From Zygaena filipendulae (Eukaryota > Arthropoda > Insecta > Lepidoptera > Zygaenidae), in NCBI GenBank assembly GCA_907165275.2, contig OU015664.1:9138001-9202000 (forward strand): a stretch of DNA of 64,000 nucleotides, read 5' to 3'. Numbering within the stretch: the stretch's first letter is position 1; each line of letters begins with the position of its first letter. Shown piece after piece: positions 1 to 11,566 of this stretch. The translations under genes and the position numbers were made by a program. The notes under the pieces are model-generated. The model had not been told where the DNA came from. It saw nothing but the letters and a program-made list of their open reading frames with translations, and ran no database searches.

Positions 1-2100
1 TATAAAGAGAGACAATAATTTATTAATATCTATAAGCTAAAATATAAATTTTAATTTATTTTCAATGTAAAAAAATAAGTAGGGTTTTATGCAAATTTCA
101 AAATCAGCTAAGAAATGAAGATACATTTTCAAGATATATCTAAGAGTCCCTTTTCTAAATAATACCTAAATATCTAGAAATAATAATAATTTCATTATTT
201 TCTTATAAAAATCAATTAATAAATTCATAAAATTGTCGTGAGCTACGAAAATAAAAATTGTAATATCATAATCTACTAGTGACTTACCGAAAAGCTAAAT
301 GGCAGGCCATAAACAAAAACGACACCATAAAAAGTCCCGTTCCACCACAGACAATGTTCTGTATTTGAATTTGTACTACGTAAGTTGGAACCGCTGAAGT
401 AACTTCGTCATGCGCTGTCCGCTTACAGACGTGCGCCTCCCTTGAAAATCGAGACCCTACTGAATTTTCAGTTCCTCACTAAGCAGTAAGCACCTATGTT
501 GGACCATGAGTGGTCCGCAGTAGGATTTAAATTCATGCGCAAAAGTGATATCGTTGCTTCCAATTGTTCATTACCGTTTTATTACTACATACGAAATTCG
601 TTTAGAAGTCGAAGGGGTTAATGGATTGTGAACCAACGAATTTAACAAATATAATGGTGATTTCAGTGAAATTTTTGATATAGTTAAGCTTTCCTTTGTT
701 GCTTCGTAATGAATAGAGCTTGTTTGTAGGGTTTTATCATCTTTAGCCTTACTCTGTTTGCTGTTTCTATTTTTGTACTAGTAGTAGACGTCGGCAACAA
801 ATATAATATAGGTAGGTACATAACTATAACAACGGAAACAAAACACTTCCACGATTTCCTATAATTTCACAAATTTCTAAAGGATTCGTGGGCGGATATG
901 TTACGCTGTGGTTACGGTTAAAATAACTTTTTAGTTATAACGTATTTTTCCTAGTACCTACTTACCTACCTACCCAGAGACTTAGTTTTTGCTAATCTGC
1001 CGCTATGACAGTTTTTCTTGGTAAATATTTTCGTACAAGAACCTAATAAAAAATCCGCCATCGAAACTAGCCCCGAAAACCTGGTTTCGATATTGGCTAG
1101 TCTATATTTGTGTGTGTAAAAATTGGCATCAATTTTGCTATTTATCAGAGTTGTGTGTAGTGACTTGTCAAGTTGTATTAGAAAGTAGTCCGGTGACAAA
1201 CCCGGTTATAACTTATAACTAGACCCGAAAGTGACTCGAGACCAGGCACTCATCAATATTCTCAAAAAACTTTTACACTCATAAAACTTCTTGGACAGGT
1301 TGACAGTTGATGGGTATGCCAATAGGGAGAGGAGAAGTAGATAGATAGTCAATAGACGATTTTATTTGATGCCCTTATGCCTCATTTTGTGGCAGGTATA
1401 GAGACGACATCTCAAACAGTCAAAAATTAGCAATTTTTCTGTCACATCAAAAATTTCTTTGATACTTCTTTTATAAACCTTCATCGGCTTCATCTCAATG
1501 GTGAAGAAAACCGTTCATTTTTTTTGTTTAAATTAAATTTTAAATCGTAAAGTTTTGATTCACCCTATTTCAGTCTTAATGTAACTTAACGGTACTTTGT
1601 TCAAATCAAGTAATATAGATACCATGATACTTATACGATATAAATAAGGAGGAGTATATAGATTACCTATAGTACACAATAGATATTACACTTTGGTATT
1701 ATGAAGTAGGTAGTAGGTACATAACATAATAGCTTTACAAGACCCACTGGAAAGCAAAGACGCCCTTGAGTCTCTATATAAGGGCTCTTGCTGCCTACGA
1801 AAAGGAAAAGTAGGTAACATTTTATCCTCTCTCCGCCATTTTGATTTTGTATCCATTTATTATATTTTGCTAAGCCAAAGATCAAATCAGCAAAGGCAGA
1901 TAAGATACGTCACTGGCTGAAAATAATGTTTTGATGGTGTTAAAAAAAAAGCTCTCAAAAAGAAGAAAGAAGGTGCGTCAAGACTTTTTGGCGGGTAACG
2001 TAGGGGCCAGTTCCATCATTTGCATAAAAATTTGTTGCAAGTGGGTTTTGTACTTAAGATGCTGTTGCTGAGAATAGAGTTTTTATGTTTGTATTACACA
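1..2100. other. unassigned AT-rich intergenic DNA
   Basis: No gene, transposon terminus or convincing structured RNA is seen here. Two open frames of 72-77 codons on the minus strand (966-1199 and 1667-1885) have no recognisable domain and low-complexity composition, so I treat them as chance. The stretch at 300-560 is somewhat less AT-rich but matches nothing else in the window. Confidence 0.5.
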
Positions 2101-2104
2101 ATTG

Positions 2105-2317
2105 ATTCCTGAAGCGCAAATTTTAGGTGTCTGCAAACATTCCCATTTCATTAACCGCTTTAGGCCCCATAAATCTGCACTGGATACTGACTTCACGCGA
2201 AATTTTAACTCAATGTATTGCCGTTTTTTTTGATTACGTAAAAAAGGAAAAATACATATCCAATATTTTTTTTTAATCTACAAACCGGTATAAAAAAAAA
2301 ATTTCAACTAGCCCATT
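2105..2317 (-). repeat. decayed family A element, minus orientation
   Basis: Read on the minus strand this stretch follows the left arm and centre of the three better family A copies (2786-3112, 33499-33826, 56387-56717). It begins at a GCCCATT terminus at 2311-2317, passes through the diverged remains of the fixed arm sequence, and the first GTGACGTCAC palindrome survives only as TGACTTCAC. It ends near a recognisable remnant of the AAGCGCATTAAAG segment. It lies under 500 bp from an intact copy in the opposite orientation. It is much more diverged than the others and is therefore probably older. Confidence 0.6.
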
Positions 2318-2785
2318 ATGTCAGTATTCTGAATTATAATTTTTTTTGGTAATTTATAGAGGTTTAGTGACTTCAAATATGACTTACACTTTGGAGATGG
2401 ACCCTTCATTATTAAATATCACTAAATTGCTATCTCTGAGAGCGGCGGTTCATTAACATATTATTCTATACACCTTAGTCACATCTAGATATCACTTTGT
2501 ACTTACTTAATTACTATCTAAGCCATTTCTGCAAATTAAACATATTTAAAAGAATTTAGCAGTGCAAGAAATCTTAATACCAGTATGAAGAAAATGCTAG
2601 AAAATTGTGAATTTCTTCCTTTTTATGTTTGCACATGCATTACCTACGCAAATTACGTTTTTATAGATGTCGTGTTTGGAAGGTCTAATTAAAAAAATAA
2701 TTTTGATTTACCACAGTCGGTTCCCGAGACGAGTTAAAACGACTATTTGCTTCACATATAGGCAGTATGATCGAGTGAAAGTGGT

Positions 2786-3112
2786 AATGGGCATGTTGAC
2801 TAATTTTTTTTTAGTCCGTCTTGTAGATTATTAAAAAATATTGGACACGTATTTTTTCTTTTTTTACGTAATTAAAAAATAACGGCGATATATTGAGTTG
2901 AAATTTCGCGTGACGTCACTATTCTGACAGTTTGTATGGCGGTTTTAGCGGTTAGTGACGTCACGACCCCCTCACCCTAAACTTTAATGCGCTTTAACTC
3001 TGTATATTTTAATTTATTTAAAAAAGAAACGAATACGTGTCTATTGTTTTTTATTTTCTAACTGATAGACTACTTAGAATTTTGATTTTCAAAAGTAGTC
3101 CACATCCCCATT
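2786..3112 (+). mobile_element. family A MITE-like element, copy 1
   Basis: A 327-bp element seen again at 33499-33826 and 56387-56717 with high identity. The ends are imperfect inverted repeats: AATGGGCATGTTGAC on the left, and the complement of AATGGGGATGTGGAC on the right. The inverted similarity continues inward: both arms carry TTAGTCCGTC and then GACACGTATTTTTT before reaching a perfect GTGACGTCAC palindrome (2910-2919 and 2955-2964). No coding capacity is present. I could not identify a target-site duplication, so the superfamily is unassigned. Confidence 0.75.
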
Positions 3113-3347
3113 CTCCTAAACAGCACCAGCCACCACAACATTGCCGGGAAAATTTTAAGTCCCCAAATTTTAAGTTTATTACCATTTCGAAGGCATATTT
3201 AAACTGGTTAAATCCGGCAATTTGGAAAGTCGAAGCAAATGGAGCCAACTGTTTAATTATGTTTATTCTAATTTAATTTTCGACACTCTGTATTCTGGGG
3301 ATCGGTTTTCTACACAGAGCTGAAGTTTTCACTGGAAGAGATACTTA

Positions 3348-3696
3348 TACATCGTGTTAATGAATTAACTGAAAACCATAAAGTAGTTTGCTCAGAATCA
3401 ACTAGCGAATCGATCGCACTATGTTTTAATATAGGTTTATATTTTTTTACTTTATTAGCCCACGTCTAAATTATTTATAATACAATATTTAGCGCGTACG
3501 CCGCCCGCAGCAAAAAAAATCGAATAGGTAGGTGCGGGCGTAGCATATTTCGTAGATAGGTCACCTCCAAACTAATGTAGAATAACTTTTGAAGTATTAA
3601 TTTTTTCGACATAAAATATAATATTTTAATTATATTGTTGTTTATTTTTTTAAATGGGGTGTATCAGGTTTTCAGTTAATTCATTAACATGTTGTA
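3348..3696 (+). mobile_element. family B MITE-like element, copy 1
   Basis: This is one of four copies (others at 10154-10505, 35015-35376 and, inverted, 61383-61746). The terminal inverted repeats are about 28 bp, consensus TACAACGTGTTAATGAATTA followed by ACTGAAAACC. The outermost TA on each side is compatible with a TA target duplication. The interior holds a conserved GC-rich block (GCGCGTACGCCGCCCGCAGC) in otherwise AT-rich sequence and no reading frame. It is a non-autonomous DNA transposon; I cannot name the superfamily with confidence. Confidence 0.75.
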
Positions 3697-3699
3697 TAC

Positions 3700-4970
3700 A
3701 ATGGTGCTACCATAAGACTGGAGCTATTTGGAAGTACACAGAGCCGATCCCTTTGAAGGATGCAAGACTGCATTAATCACTTTTTCACCGATGACTCAGG
3801 CAGGTAACACTTTTAGTTTTGCAGGTAGTGTATTAAAAAAAAAGAATTTCCCAGAAAAATCTGGACCGAAGTGATTTCCTGTTCCAGAATAATAAGTTCT
3901 GAAGCTACATTTTACCGTGGGAAAATCTAATTTAACGCAAACAAAGGGTGTGCTCCCGGATATTCACTGCAGTTTATCCCCCAGGTGCAAAGAAAAGAAA
4001 AAAAATTATAACTGAAGCTTTGAATTTCAGATCTATAAATAAATTTAAAATCAATGGATAAACGAAATTTTATTTGAGTACAATTTAAAGTTTTGTTCGT
4101 TGCTCTAAAAGTGTTAAGAGGGACGTAATACGGTTGAGAAAGCTATAGCAAATAAAAAAAAAATGTACGTTACAACGACATTGTAACAGAAGAAAGATGA
4201 CAAAGTCATAATATTTAAAAATGCATGGTAACGGCTTCAAAACATCAGCTTGTACCCGTATACTTGATATCGGGTCCTCAACATGAACTATTCAGTTAAC
4301 GAGCACATTTTATCGGCCCCGGGAGACCCGAAGCCACAGTATATTGACTCCGCTCTAAAATGTGTCCTGGGATGTGTTTTATGTCTTCATGTCACCTCGT
4401 AAACAAAGAAACTTGCAACGTTCGAAACAACTATCTTATCTTCGTCCGTGGAGATCGGAGTAATAATATTAGGCGTACATGCATAATACAACGGATATTA
4501 TAGACTTGTCTGACTACAAGTTATAAGGATATCCCGGGCATAGTTGTGGCTATACAAGGTCTTACAAAAAATGCCAGACTGTGATCCACTATGTACCTAC
4601 ATGCAGTTGTAAGTTGTAACGGTAATATTTCGCAAACTACCAAGCGTGTTGTACCTACCTATAGGGCGCAAAAATTACCTTTTTTCAAAGTTCAAATTTT
4701 TGTTTTAGATTTGGGATATAAAGCGAATCAAAAAAATGAGGTCGTTCTTAATTCAAATGGAACGTCAGCATATTTTTTCTAAATAAAATTATCGAGTTTA
4801 CTTCAGATGTGACGGAAATGTGAAATAACTAAGGTACGAGTCTACGACGCGAGACGTAATATACAAAAGAAAAAAAAAATCGTATACAAGTCATCTTCAG
4901 AACTTTCTTTTTCATGTTGGTAAAATAAAGGCAGGTATATTTTATGTCCCAGGACAAAGTAATCTATAAT
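3700..4970. other. unassigned intergenic DNA
   Basis: No transposon terminus or gene is recognised. A 63-codon frame at 4591-4782 has no domain signature. The stretch 4265-4390 is richer in GC than its surroundings but shows no repeat partner in the window. Confidence 0.45.
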
Positions 4971-4973
4971 AAT

Positions 4974-5040
4974 TCTAATATTATAAAAAGGTAAAGTTTG
5001 TGAGTTTGTGCAAAGATCATATAATCACTACGTTTTAAGA
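4974..5040 (+). repeat. Helitron-like 5' end fragment
   Basis: The sequence starts TCTAATATTATAAAAAGGT and continues with AAAGTTTGTGAGTTTGTG, the same 5' terminus as the Helitron-like copies at 26746 and 47941. The similarity then stops, so only the 5' end remains. Confidence 0.5.
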
Positions 5041-5222
5041 TATGGGACTCCCATACTGTGAAATGGAATGACGCGAATTGTCAAAATTTTTGCCCTAGCA
5101 ATCATGGCCGATTCCCACAGAAATAGTGCTGTTCTGCTTATAGCGAATGGTCGTCATATCGATATCGATAAAAAATCAGTACTACGGTTCTTCATAGTTT
5201 TTTTATTATTTTATAGCTACAG

Positions 5223-5307
5223 AAAAAAGCACCAGTGACGGCTTAATTGCTGTCGGTTAAGTATATTTAATATTGAACTTCATGTAAGCCATCATTGGTG
5301 CCTTTTT
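5223..5307. other. hairpin-forming sequence, about 85 nt
   Basis: A left arm of about 24 nt, containing AAAAAAGCACCAGTGACGG, pairs with a right arm containing CCATCATTGGTGCCTTTTT. There are three differences between the arms, some of which form G-U pairs, and a loop of about 40 nt. The size fits a microRNA precursor but also a small foldback repeat. I do not recognise the sequence as a known microRNA. Confidence 0.35.
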
Positions 5308-5309
5308 CA

Positions 5310-6440
5310 GCTGCCTCAAATAAAGAAAGTAGCTGGTTGGGAGTGAGACACAACATTTATTTGAAAAAGGTATTTTTTTGTATTTATTGAAACACCGTCT
5401 TGTGGAACATGGTCAAGTTGACTACTTGACTAATACAGGTCACGGTTTTTTTTCTTGCGCGTGGGTGTTTTCCAAGGTTTCTTTTTGTCAACCGGTCACT
5501 CGATTACTGGAATAAATTAAAAAATTCTAAATTCAAGAAAATAAAATCGAATGACAATGTAGCATAAACAAATCGTTAGGTTCATTACCAGTATCGGCTA
5601 GCTACAATTTTATGTACCCTGACTCCTGAGTAAGCAACTGATTCTTGCAAAAAATCAAGTGTCCAGCTCAGGGAGAACACTTAAACATACAACTTTGCCC
5701 ATAGTTTAAAACTATTATAAGAATAATCACACGGTCACCCGGTAAAAACAGCACGAATAAAAAAGACTTACTTATTGACTTTGACTTATTTTTTCTTACT
5801 CAATTGTGCTATTTTATTTTGATCTGCATTCAACTGCTCTATTTTATTTGATGGAGTTGTTCGATTGGTAAATAGGCCAATTCTTTTTAGTCTTAACCCA
5901 ACTCTTGCACCTAAAACAAAAATAATGGATTTATCGATATCTGTAAAAAAATCTGTATATGTATTTTCCGCACTATTTACATATTCTTTCAAATCACATA
6001 ATAAGTTTACAAAACACTATTTTTGTTATTTTTAGCACTGAATAAGAATAAAAACAACTATAAATTGAATAAAATTTACGTACCGGACTGGATCAAGAGG
6101 AAATCTCGAAAGAAAAGTCCTTTTTACACCATTTTCATTCTTCGATTTTACTCCGCAAATTCACACGTTTTATAAGATATCTTATTCGATGGTTCATTTA
6201 CAAGACAAAACAAACGTACTAAACTAAAAAAAAACACTGAAATACTATTAAATTAACAAATAATAACACAATAACAATTAATTTTTCTTTCAATTGAACC
6301 AGGCGCCAAAATTTTTACCGCTAAGACAGCGACTGCGTACTGACTGACATTGCCATAGTCTATAGAGCGAGAAGACCGAATGCCACCATTTCAACTTGGA
6401 CACAATCCATACATTTTTTCTGAAGTATGGAAGTTGCGAC
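5310..6440. other. unassigned AT-rich intergenic DNA
   Basis: Nothing recognisable. Minus-strand frames at 5786-5992 and 6290-6499 carry no domain and are regarded as chance. Confidence 0.45.
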
Positions 6441-6446
6441 AGCCTG

Positions 6447-6630
6447 AGTTTGTGGATTGTGAGTTTGTGACGTTGTAGGATCTGGATCTCTGGATCCACT
6501 GAACTGATTTGGACAATTCTTTCACTTATAGAAAACTACGGTAGTCCTGAGTGACGTAGGGTACTTTTTATCCCGAAATGGAGACAGGAACTCCAAAATC
6601 ACCGCGGGTGAAACCGCTGAGGACAGTTAG
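6447..6630 (+). mobile_element. Helitron-like element, degenerate
   Basis: The order of segments matches the family: GTGAGTTTGTGACGTTGTAGG, then a target-like middle with CACTGAACTGATTTGG, then TACTTTTTATCCCG, then ACCGCGGGTGAAACCGC near the 3' end. The terminal CTAG reads TTAG (about 6627-6630), and no clear 5' TC end is visible. Confidence 0.55.
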
Positions 6631-6639
6631 TGATGTAAT

Positions 6640-7815
6640 AAAGCACACTGCACAGCTCGTCAAGAACTAAGTACTTTGACAAAGAGAATTTCCTCATTTC
6701 ATTTGTTGACATTTCCAGTGACTGCATATCTTCCTACGCATACCTTCGTCAAATGTTAAGGGTAGGTACTAGTAAACACGAGTTGTAAAAAAATATTAAG
6801 CCCAGTCCTTTTTGTCAGCACGTAGAAAGTAACACAGGAGTTAGCCTATTTTATACGTAATTTTGCTCTGGCGTTGAGTGGTAAAATAATTAAGTAAAAG
6901 CAACCGTCGGCGGATTTTATAAACCAAAAAAAGTATATATTTAAAACATTGAGTTGAATTTGAATGGAATACGAAATGGTATTAAAATACATTAAATACC
7001 TACTTATTTAGGAGGGTATTTTCGCTGGGTGCTATATCCTTCTTTCTAATAAGAAAGGATAAAGATCAAGTATAGGTACTTCTTTATGTAATAACTTTAA
7101 ACCCATTCTTGTACACCCCTTCCTACGTGCAGTCTGTTGTTTATAAGTACATATACCTATATTGTTAATTATGTACTGTTCTCGATATTTTGTCACATAG
7201 ATATCGACGAACAAAAGTGTTTCATTGAAGCTTTAAAAATTTATCGGCGACATCTAAAATATTTAGCAGAATGATTAGAAATCCTCCATGGTTATTACCA
7301 TACAGTTTAGAAAATATTTTCTAGATATCTGGTCATCGTATCAAAAATTCTTGTAGCAATCCCAAAGAAACACTTATACGGACAATCTAAGTATTCTTTA
7401 TAGCAAACTTCAGCTTAAATGGCTTGAACTTGAGTCATTGTTGGGTTCCTCATTGCTACATTGTTTTCAATTAACATGTGATGTTCATTTAAGTAGAACA
7501 TAGTTAGGGCGTGTATATTATGTTGTGAACCAAGTGATAAATTGGTCACTAATGATGATAATAATAATGACCGAGTTTGATTTTGTTGTTTACCAAAGTC
7601 GACAAACTCAATCTTTAAAGCAACCTAGCATGGGACCTAATTTTCTAAAATCTATTTAGTTTGGGAAAAAGACCCTATATACGTAGCTACGTTCCAAGTT
7701 CACACATTTTGTTAAATCCTGTACCTAACAACAAAGGGATCCTGTGGGAATTCCGAAGTTTGCGTGGGTTTAACTGTGGGAAAGAGTTGTCTTCAACGAA
7801 ACAAACCAACCGCCC
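6640..7815. other. unassigned AT-rich intergenic DNA
   Basis: No gene or repeat partner recognised. Short frames at 7032-7214 (minus) and 7661-7852 (plus) have no domain; the second runs into the next Helitron-like element. Confidence 0.45.
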
Positions 7816-7822
7816 AAATGAC

Positions 7823-8025
7823 ATACTTACTATTATAGTTATGCGAAAGTGAGTTTGATTATATGTTTGTTTGTTACGCTTTCACGCCTTAACGGCTGAA
7901 CCGATCACCACGAAATTTTGCATACACGTTGTCAGGGGTACAGAGAAGGACATAGGGACTTTTTATCCCGGAATTCCCGCGGGAACTTGGAAATTGCAAC
8001 GGGTGAAACCGCGAGGAATAGCTAG
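7823..8025 (+). mobile_element. Helitron-like element
   Basis: The body contains ATGCGAAAGTGAGTTTG, then CGATCACCACGAAATTTTGC, then TATCCCGGAATTCCCGCGGG and a 3' stem GCGGTTTCACCC (read on the opposite strand). It ends at CTAG (8022-8025) followed by T. It is about 200 bp, with no coding capacity. Confidence 0.65.
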
Positions 8026-8029
8026 TAAT

Positions 8030-9010
8030 TATATACATATTTTAATGTAACTTAACGTGTTTTCCTAATTTGTCAAAAAAAGATACACTTAAATCAAAAT
8101 AAACGAAAAGTGTTCTTTTTTAACTTTATCATTTGTGCTAAAAAAAACAAAAGAGTTTGATTGGAACTTATATCCCGACTCCATCATCAGATCAGCTCGA
8201 GCACCTACCATAATATTATATTACACCGAACTTACGCAAGTATGCCTATTGGGGTAAATAAAAGCTTGTAAAAAAGAAAAAAAAACGTCAAAATCGGTTT
8301 GGATGCGACGTAAAAAAAAAATACAGGAAGGTTATAAAAAAAACACCTCTTAATTTTCTTTCACCATTGTTGTTCAAAACGTTGAGATGCCCTAGCTACG
8401 GTGAGTTAGGTACAGGCAGTGCCACACTTCATAGTTATTGTCTCGCTTGAAAGTGTGTAGGAGTGGAGTGCGGAGCGCCCCACAGAGCTGTTTGAGGCCG
8501 AGCGTACTCTGCACTAAGGTGTATACAAATTATATTTTTACAGTAAAATTATAATTTAAATATTATAGTCGCGTCGAAGAATACATAAAACAGGTTATAG
8601 GTAATAATTGAAAGTCCTCGAGAACAACTCTAATTTTCATGTAGGTATGTTTTTAATGATTTTTTTTACGTATTTGTTCAGGTTTAAATAATTAATGAGT
8701 TGAATGATAAGATTATATTTTTACAAATACAATTTTCAGTTTTTTGTATAAAAAAGCAAATGCTGAAAAATTTAGGCATGTTATAAAGAATGCTCAAATC
8801 TGTAGTTACCTTTGCACACAAGTCTAGTCTACAGACATAACCTAGACGCAAGATAGACATCTCTTGCGGTGTTTTAAGAGACACCACTTCTTTATACCAA
8901 ACACTCGTAGCGCAGCTATGTACCTATGTCAGCTCAAAGAGGAGCGTTGCTACCAGCTATTTGTTATTTTGTTAGCAATATAAACTTGTTTGTACTCGTG
9001 AGTCGGATTA
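8030..9010. other. unassigned intergenic DNA with a GC-richer patch
   Basis: Between two Helitron-like insertions. The patch at 8390-8520 is less AT-rich and has no second copy in the window. The 67-codon minus-strand frame at 8684-8887 has no domain. Confidence 0.4.
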
Positions 9011-9015
9011 ATCTA

Positions 9016-9238
9016 TCTAATATATATAAATCACGTGTCACGTTGTTTGTCCGCGATGGACTCCGAAACTACTGAACGGATTTTGATAAAATTTTGCAAC
9101 CGTTTATAATATGATCCAACTTAAAAGATAGGATAGTTTTTATCCCGGAATTCCCTCGGGAACTGAAGAGTACTTTTTTTCCGCAAGCTCCGCGGGAACT
9201 CCGAAATTACCGCGGATGAAATCGCGGGGGACAGCTAG
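9016..9238 (+). mobile_element. Helitron-like tandem unit 1 of 3
   Basis: The unit starts TCTAATATATATAAATCACG after a host A and ends GACAGCTAG at 9238. The 3' end has a stem-loop, CCGCGGATGAAATCGCGG, about ten bases before CTAG, as expected of Helitron 3' ends. The next unit begins at the very next base. It differs from unit 2 at scattered positions (for example GATGGACTCC here, GATGAACTCC there), so the array is not an exact recent copy of this unit. Confidence 0.75.
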
Positions 9239-9461
9239 TCTAATATATATAAATCACGTGTCACGTTGTTTGTCCGCGATGAACTCCGAAACTACTGAAC
9301 GGATTTTGATAAAATTTTGTTACCATTTATGTTATGGTCCAACTTAAAAGATAGGATAGTTTTTATCCCGGAATTCCCTCGGGAACTGAAGAGTACTTTT
9401 TTCCCGCAAGCTCCGCGGGAACTCCGAAATTACCGCGGATGAAATCGCGGGGGACAGCTAG
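9239..9461 (+). mobile_element. Helitron-like tandem unit 2 of 3
   Basis: A 223-bp unit joined without spacer to units 1 and 3: CTAG of unit 1 is followed directly by TC of this unit. It shares GTTACCATTTATGTTATGG with unit 3 and not with unit 1, so units 2 and 3 are the closer pair in their 5' halves. In the 3' half it shares GAAGAGTACTTTTTTCCC-type sequence with unit 1. Confidence 0.75.
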
Positions 9462-9685
9462 TCTAATATATATAAATCACGTGTCACGTTGTTTGTCCGC
9501 GATGAACTCCGAAACTACTGAACGGATTTTGATAAAATTTTGTTACCATTTATGTTATGGTCCAACTTAAAAGATAGGATAGTTTTTATCCCGGAATTCC
9601 CGCGGGAACTCCGGCACTAATGCGGGAACAGATAATCACCGTAAACTCCGAAATTACCGCGGATGAAATCGCGGGGGACAGCTAG
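9462..9685 (+). mobile_element. Helitron-like tandem unit 3 of 3
   Basis: A 224-bp unit ending in CTAG at 9682-9685 followed by T. The middle differs from units 1 and 2: after AATTCCCGCGGGAACTCCGG it has about 40 bases of different sequence before rejoining ACTCCGAAATTACCGCGG. This suggests replacement or recombination with another family member. Confidence 0.75.
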
Positions 9686-9928
9686 TAGGAATATAATATG
9701 TATGCTACTTGTAATACACGATATGCAAAACTAAAGAAAATATGTAATTATGTATTTAAAAACGCCCTTATCTAACTTGTATGAAACAAAATAAAGCTGA
9801 TACTAAGTGTGCGGTGTGTGAGTAGTATAGGTTTTTCGGAATTTCAGCAAAATCTCCTAATGTTTTTTAATACAAAATGTTATTCTGACAATTACGAACA
9901 CAATAAAATGGAAATTAGGTGGGTAAAC

Positions 9929-10026
9929 TCTTTATTGAAAACCACAAAAATAAAAACAAATTTTTACTGCGAAGTGTAAAAATACGCGGTCTTATTGCTC
10001 AGAGCGATCTCTTCCAGACCAGAGAT
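9929..10026 (-). repeat. LINE 3' end, minus orientation
   Basis: It shares GAGCGATCTCTTCCAGAC and the CTTTATTG start with the fragments at 13590-13738 and 35644-35770. Orientation is inferred from the CTTTATTG end, which reads as CAATAAAG (3' end) on the minus strand. Only the 3' end of a non-LTR element is present. Confidence 0.55.
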
Positions 10027-10153
10027 AAGGTGTATATGAAAATTACAACCAAGTAGGAAGGTGGTGTTTTAAATTGATCGATACACTTTCGAGTTTCGAG
10101 ACGATAAAATTAATTTAAATATAGCGAACTTTAGCTTTATGTCATAATATAAG

Positions 10154-10505
10154 TACAACGTGTTAATGAATTAACTGAAAACTAGAAAATAGTTTGCTCA
10201 GAATCGACTAGCGAATCGATCACACTATGTTTTAATATAGGTTATATTTTTTCATTTTTACTAGCCCATGTCTAAATTATTTATAATACAATATTAGGCG
10301 CGTACGCTGCCCGCAGCAAAAAAATTCAAACCAGTAGGCGTGGGCGTAGCGCTTGGAATTTCGTAGATAGGTCACCTCCAAACTAATGTTGAGTAACTTT
10401 TAAAGTATAATTTTTTTCGACATAAATATTTTAATCATATTATTGTTTATTGTTTTAAATGGGGTGTACCTATCAGGTTTTCAGTTAATTCATTAACACG
10501 TTGCA
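10154..10505 (+). mobile_element. family B MITE-like element, copy 2
   Basis: This copy has the best preserved termini: the left end TACAACGTGTTAATGAATTA is mirrored at the right end over about 28 bp. The interior matches copies 1 and 3, including the GC-rich block and the ATAGGTCACCTCCAAACTAA segment. No coding capacity. Confidence 0.8.
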
Positions 10506-11500
10506 TAGACTTTTCAAATGTCCTTAAAAATTAGTCTATTCAATTAAATTTATGCTTAAATCTAGACCTGGGAGATTTCACATCCCCATTAGCTCTGTGC
10601 TATGGTCTAATTTCTTACAAATTGCACCACAGCGGAGTGTCGGGCGACCAGCGAGGCACTACCCACACACTTGCCCGCTGCCGGAGTAACAGAACAAAGC
10701 GAGAGTCTCCCACTCGAGGGCTTGCCGCTGTACCCTTGTCCCACCTAACTAAATTTAGTCGCCTCGCCACTTAAACTGAAGCTCATAGTACGTTGGCATT
10801 ATAGCCCTTACAGGAGGTAGAATAAGCGTCACCCGTAAAAATCATCTTATCACCTTGTAAGATTTTTCCTTTAAAAAAAAAACGATAGTTAATAGGATAT
10901 TATATAAATACAAATTTTCTACTCGTATGAAAGTTATGTAGCATTTAAACTCGATGTCAAGAAGTAAAAAAAAAGTGTTCAGAAACGAAGTCCCTCACGC
11001 CTTTTCTTCAAAAAACATTGAACGTAAGTATGTAAACAGTATATATACATTAACATGTCCATTCCTTAAATCTCCATTAGAAAATTGGAATAGGACATAC
11101 CTACATTTTAAGCAATACTAAGCAAAACTGCAGAAATTTTGAGTAGGTACCTAAATCATGTTTTAAAATTATAATGCCATTTTGTGTCAATTTTTTTTTA
11201 TATTTAACATTTTGTTGGTATTTAAACAATGTAATGAGGTAAACACATAATTAAAAATACGTTCTGCAACTCTCAATAAAGCGTTCTCTATCAATAACAT
11301 AATTTTGTGGGCAAACATGTTATTACTTATCGGCGTCCAATCTATAGGCCGTATGTCACTGAAGTCAATTAAAACAATCATAAAAAATCATATACTTAGA
11401 CATATTGTCATTCATATATACCTAATGTAAACAAATATGGCGCATAACACTTTTTCCTGTCGTGACTAGGTATTTCTCATTTTCTAAATATTATATATTT
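10506..11500. other. unassigned intergenic DNA
   Basis: No repeat partner or gene recognised. The part at 10610-10790 is GC-richer than its surroundings; it shows no splice-bounded reading frame that I can support. Confidence 0.4.
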
Positions 11501-11566
11501 CCGAAATTATCATATTCTATCATTGCCGGAATTCTTTCCTCAGATGTTAGAATATGATAATTTCGG
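11501..11566. other. perfect 19-bp inverted repeat (hairpin)
   Basis: The left arm CCGAAATTATCATATTCTA (11501-11519) is exactly complementary to 11548-11566, with a loop of 28 nt. It could be a small foldback element or a structured RNA. There is no other copy in the window. Confidence 0.5.

Noticed and set aside
9016..9685. satellite DNA array
   Set aside because: Only three units, each bounded by proper Helitron-like ends, and related single copies exist elsewhere (54037-54205).
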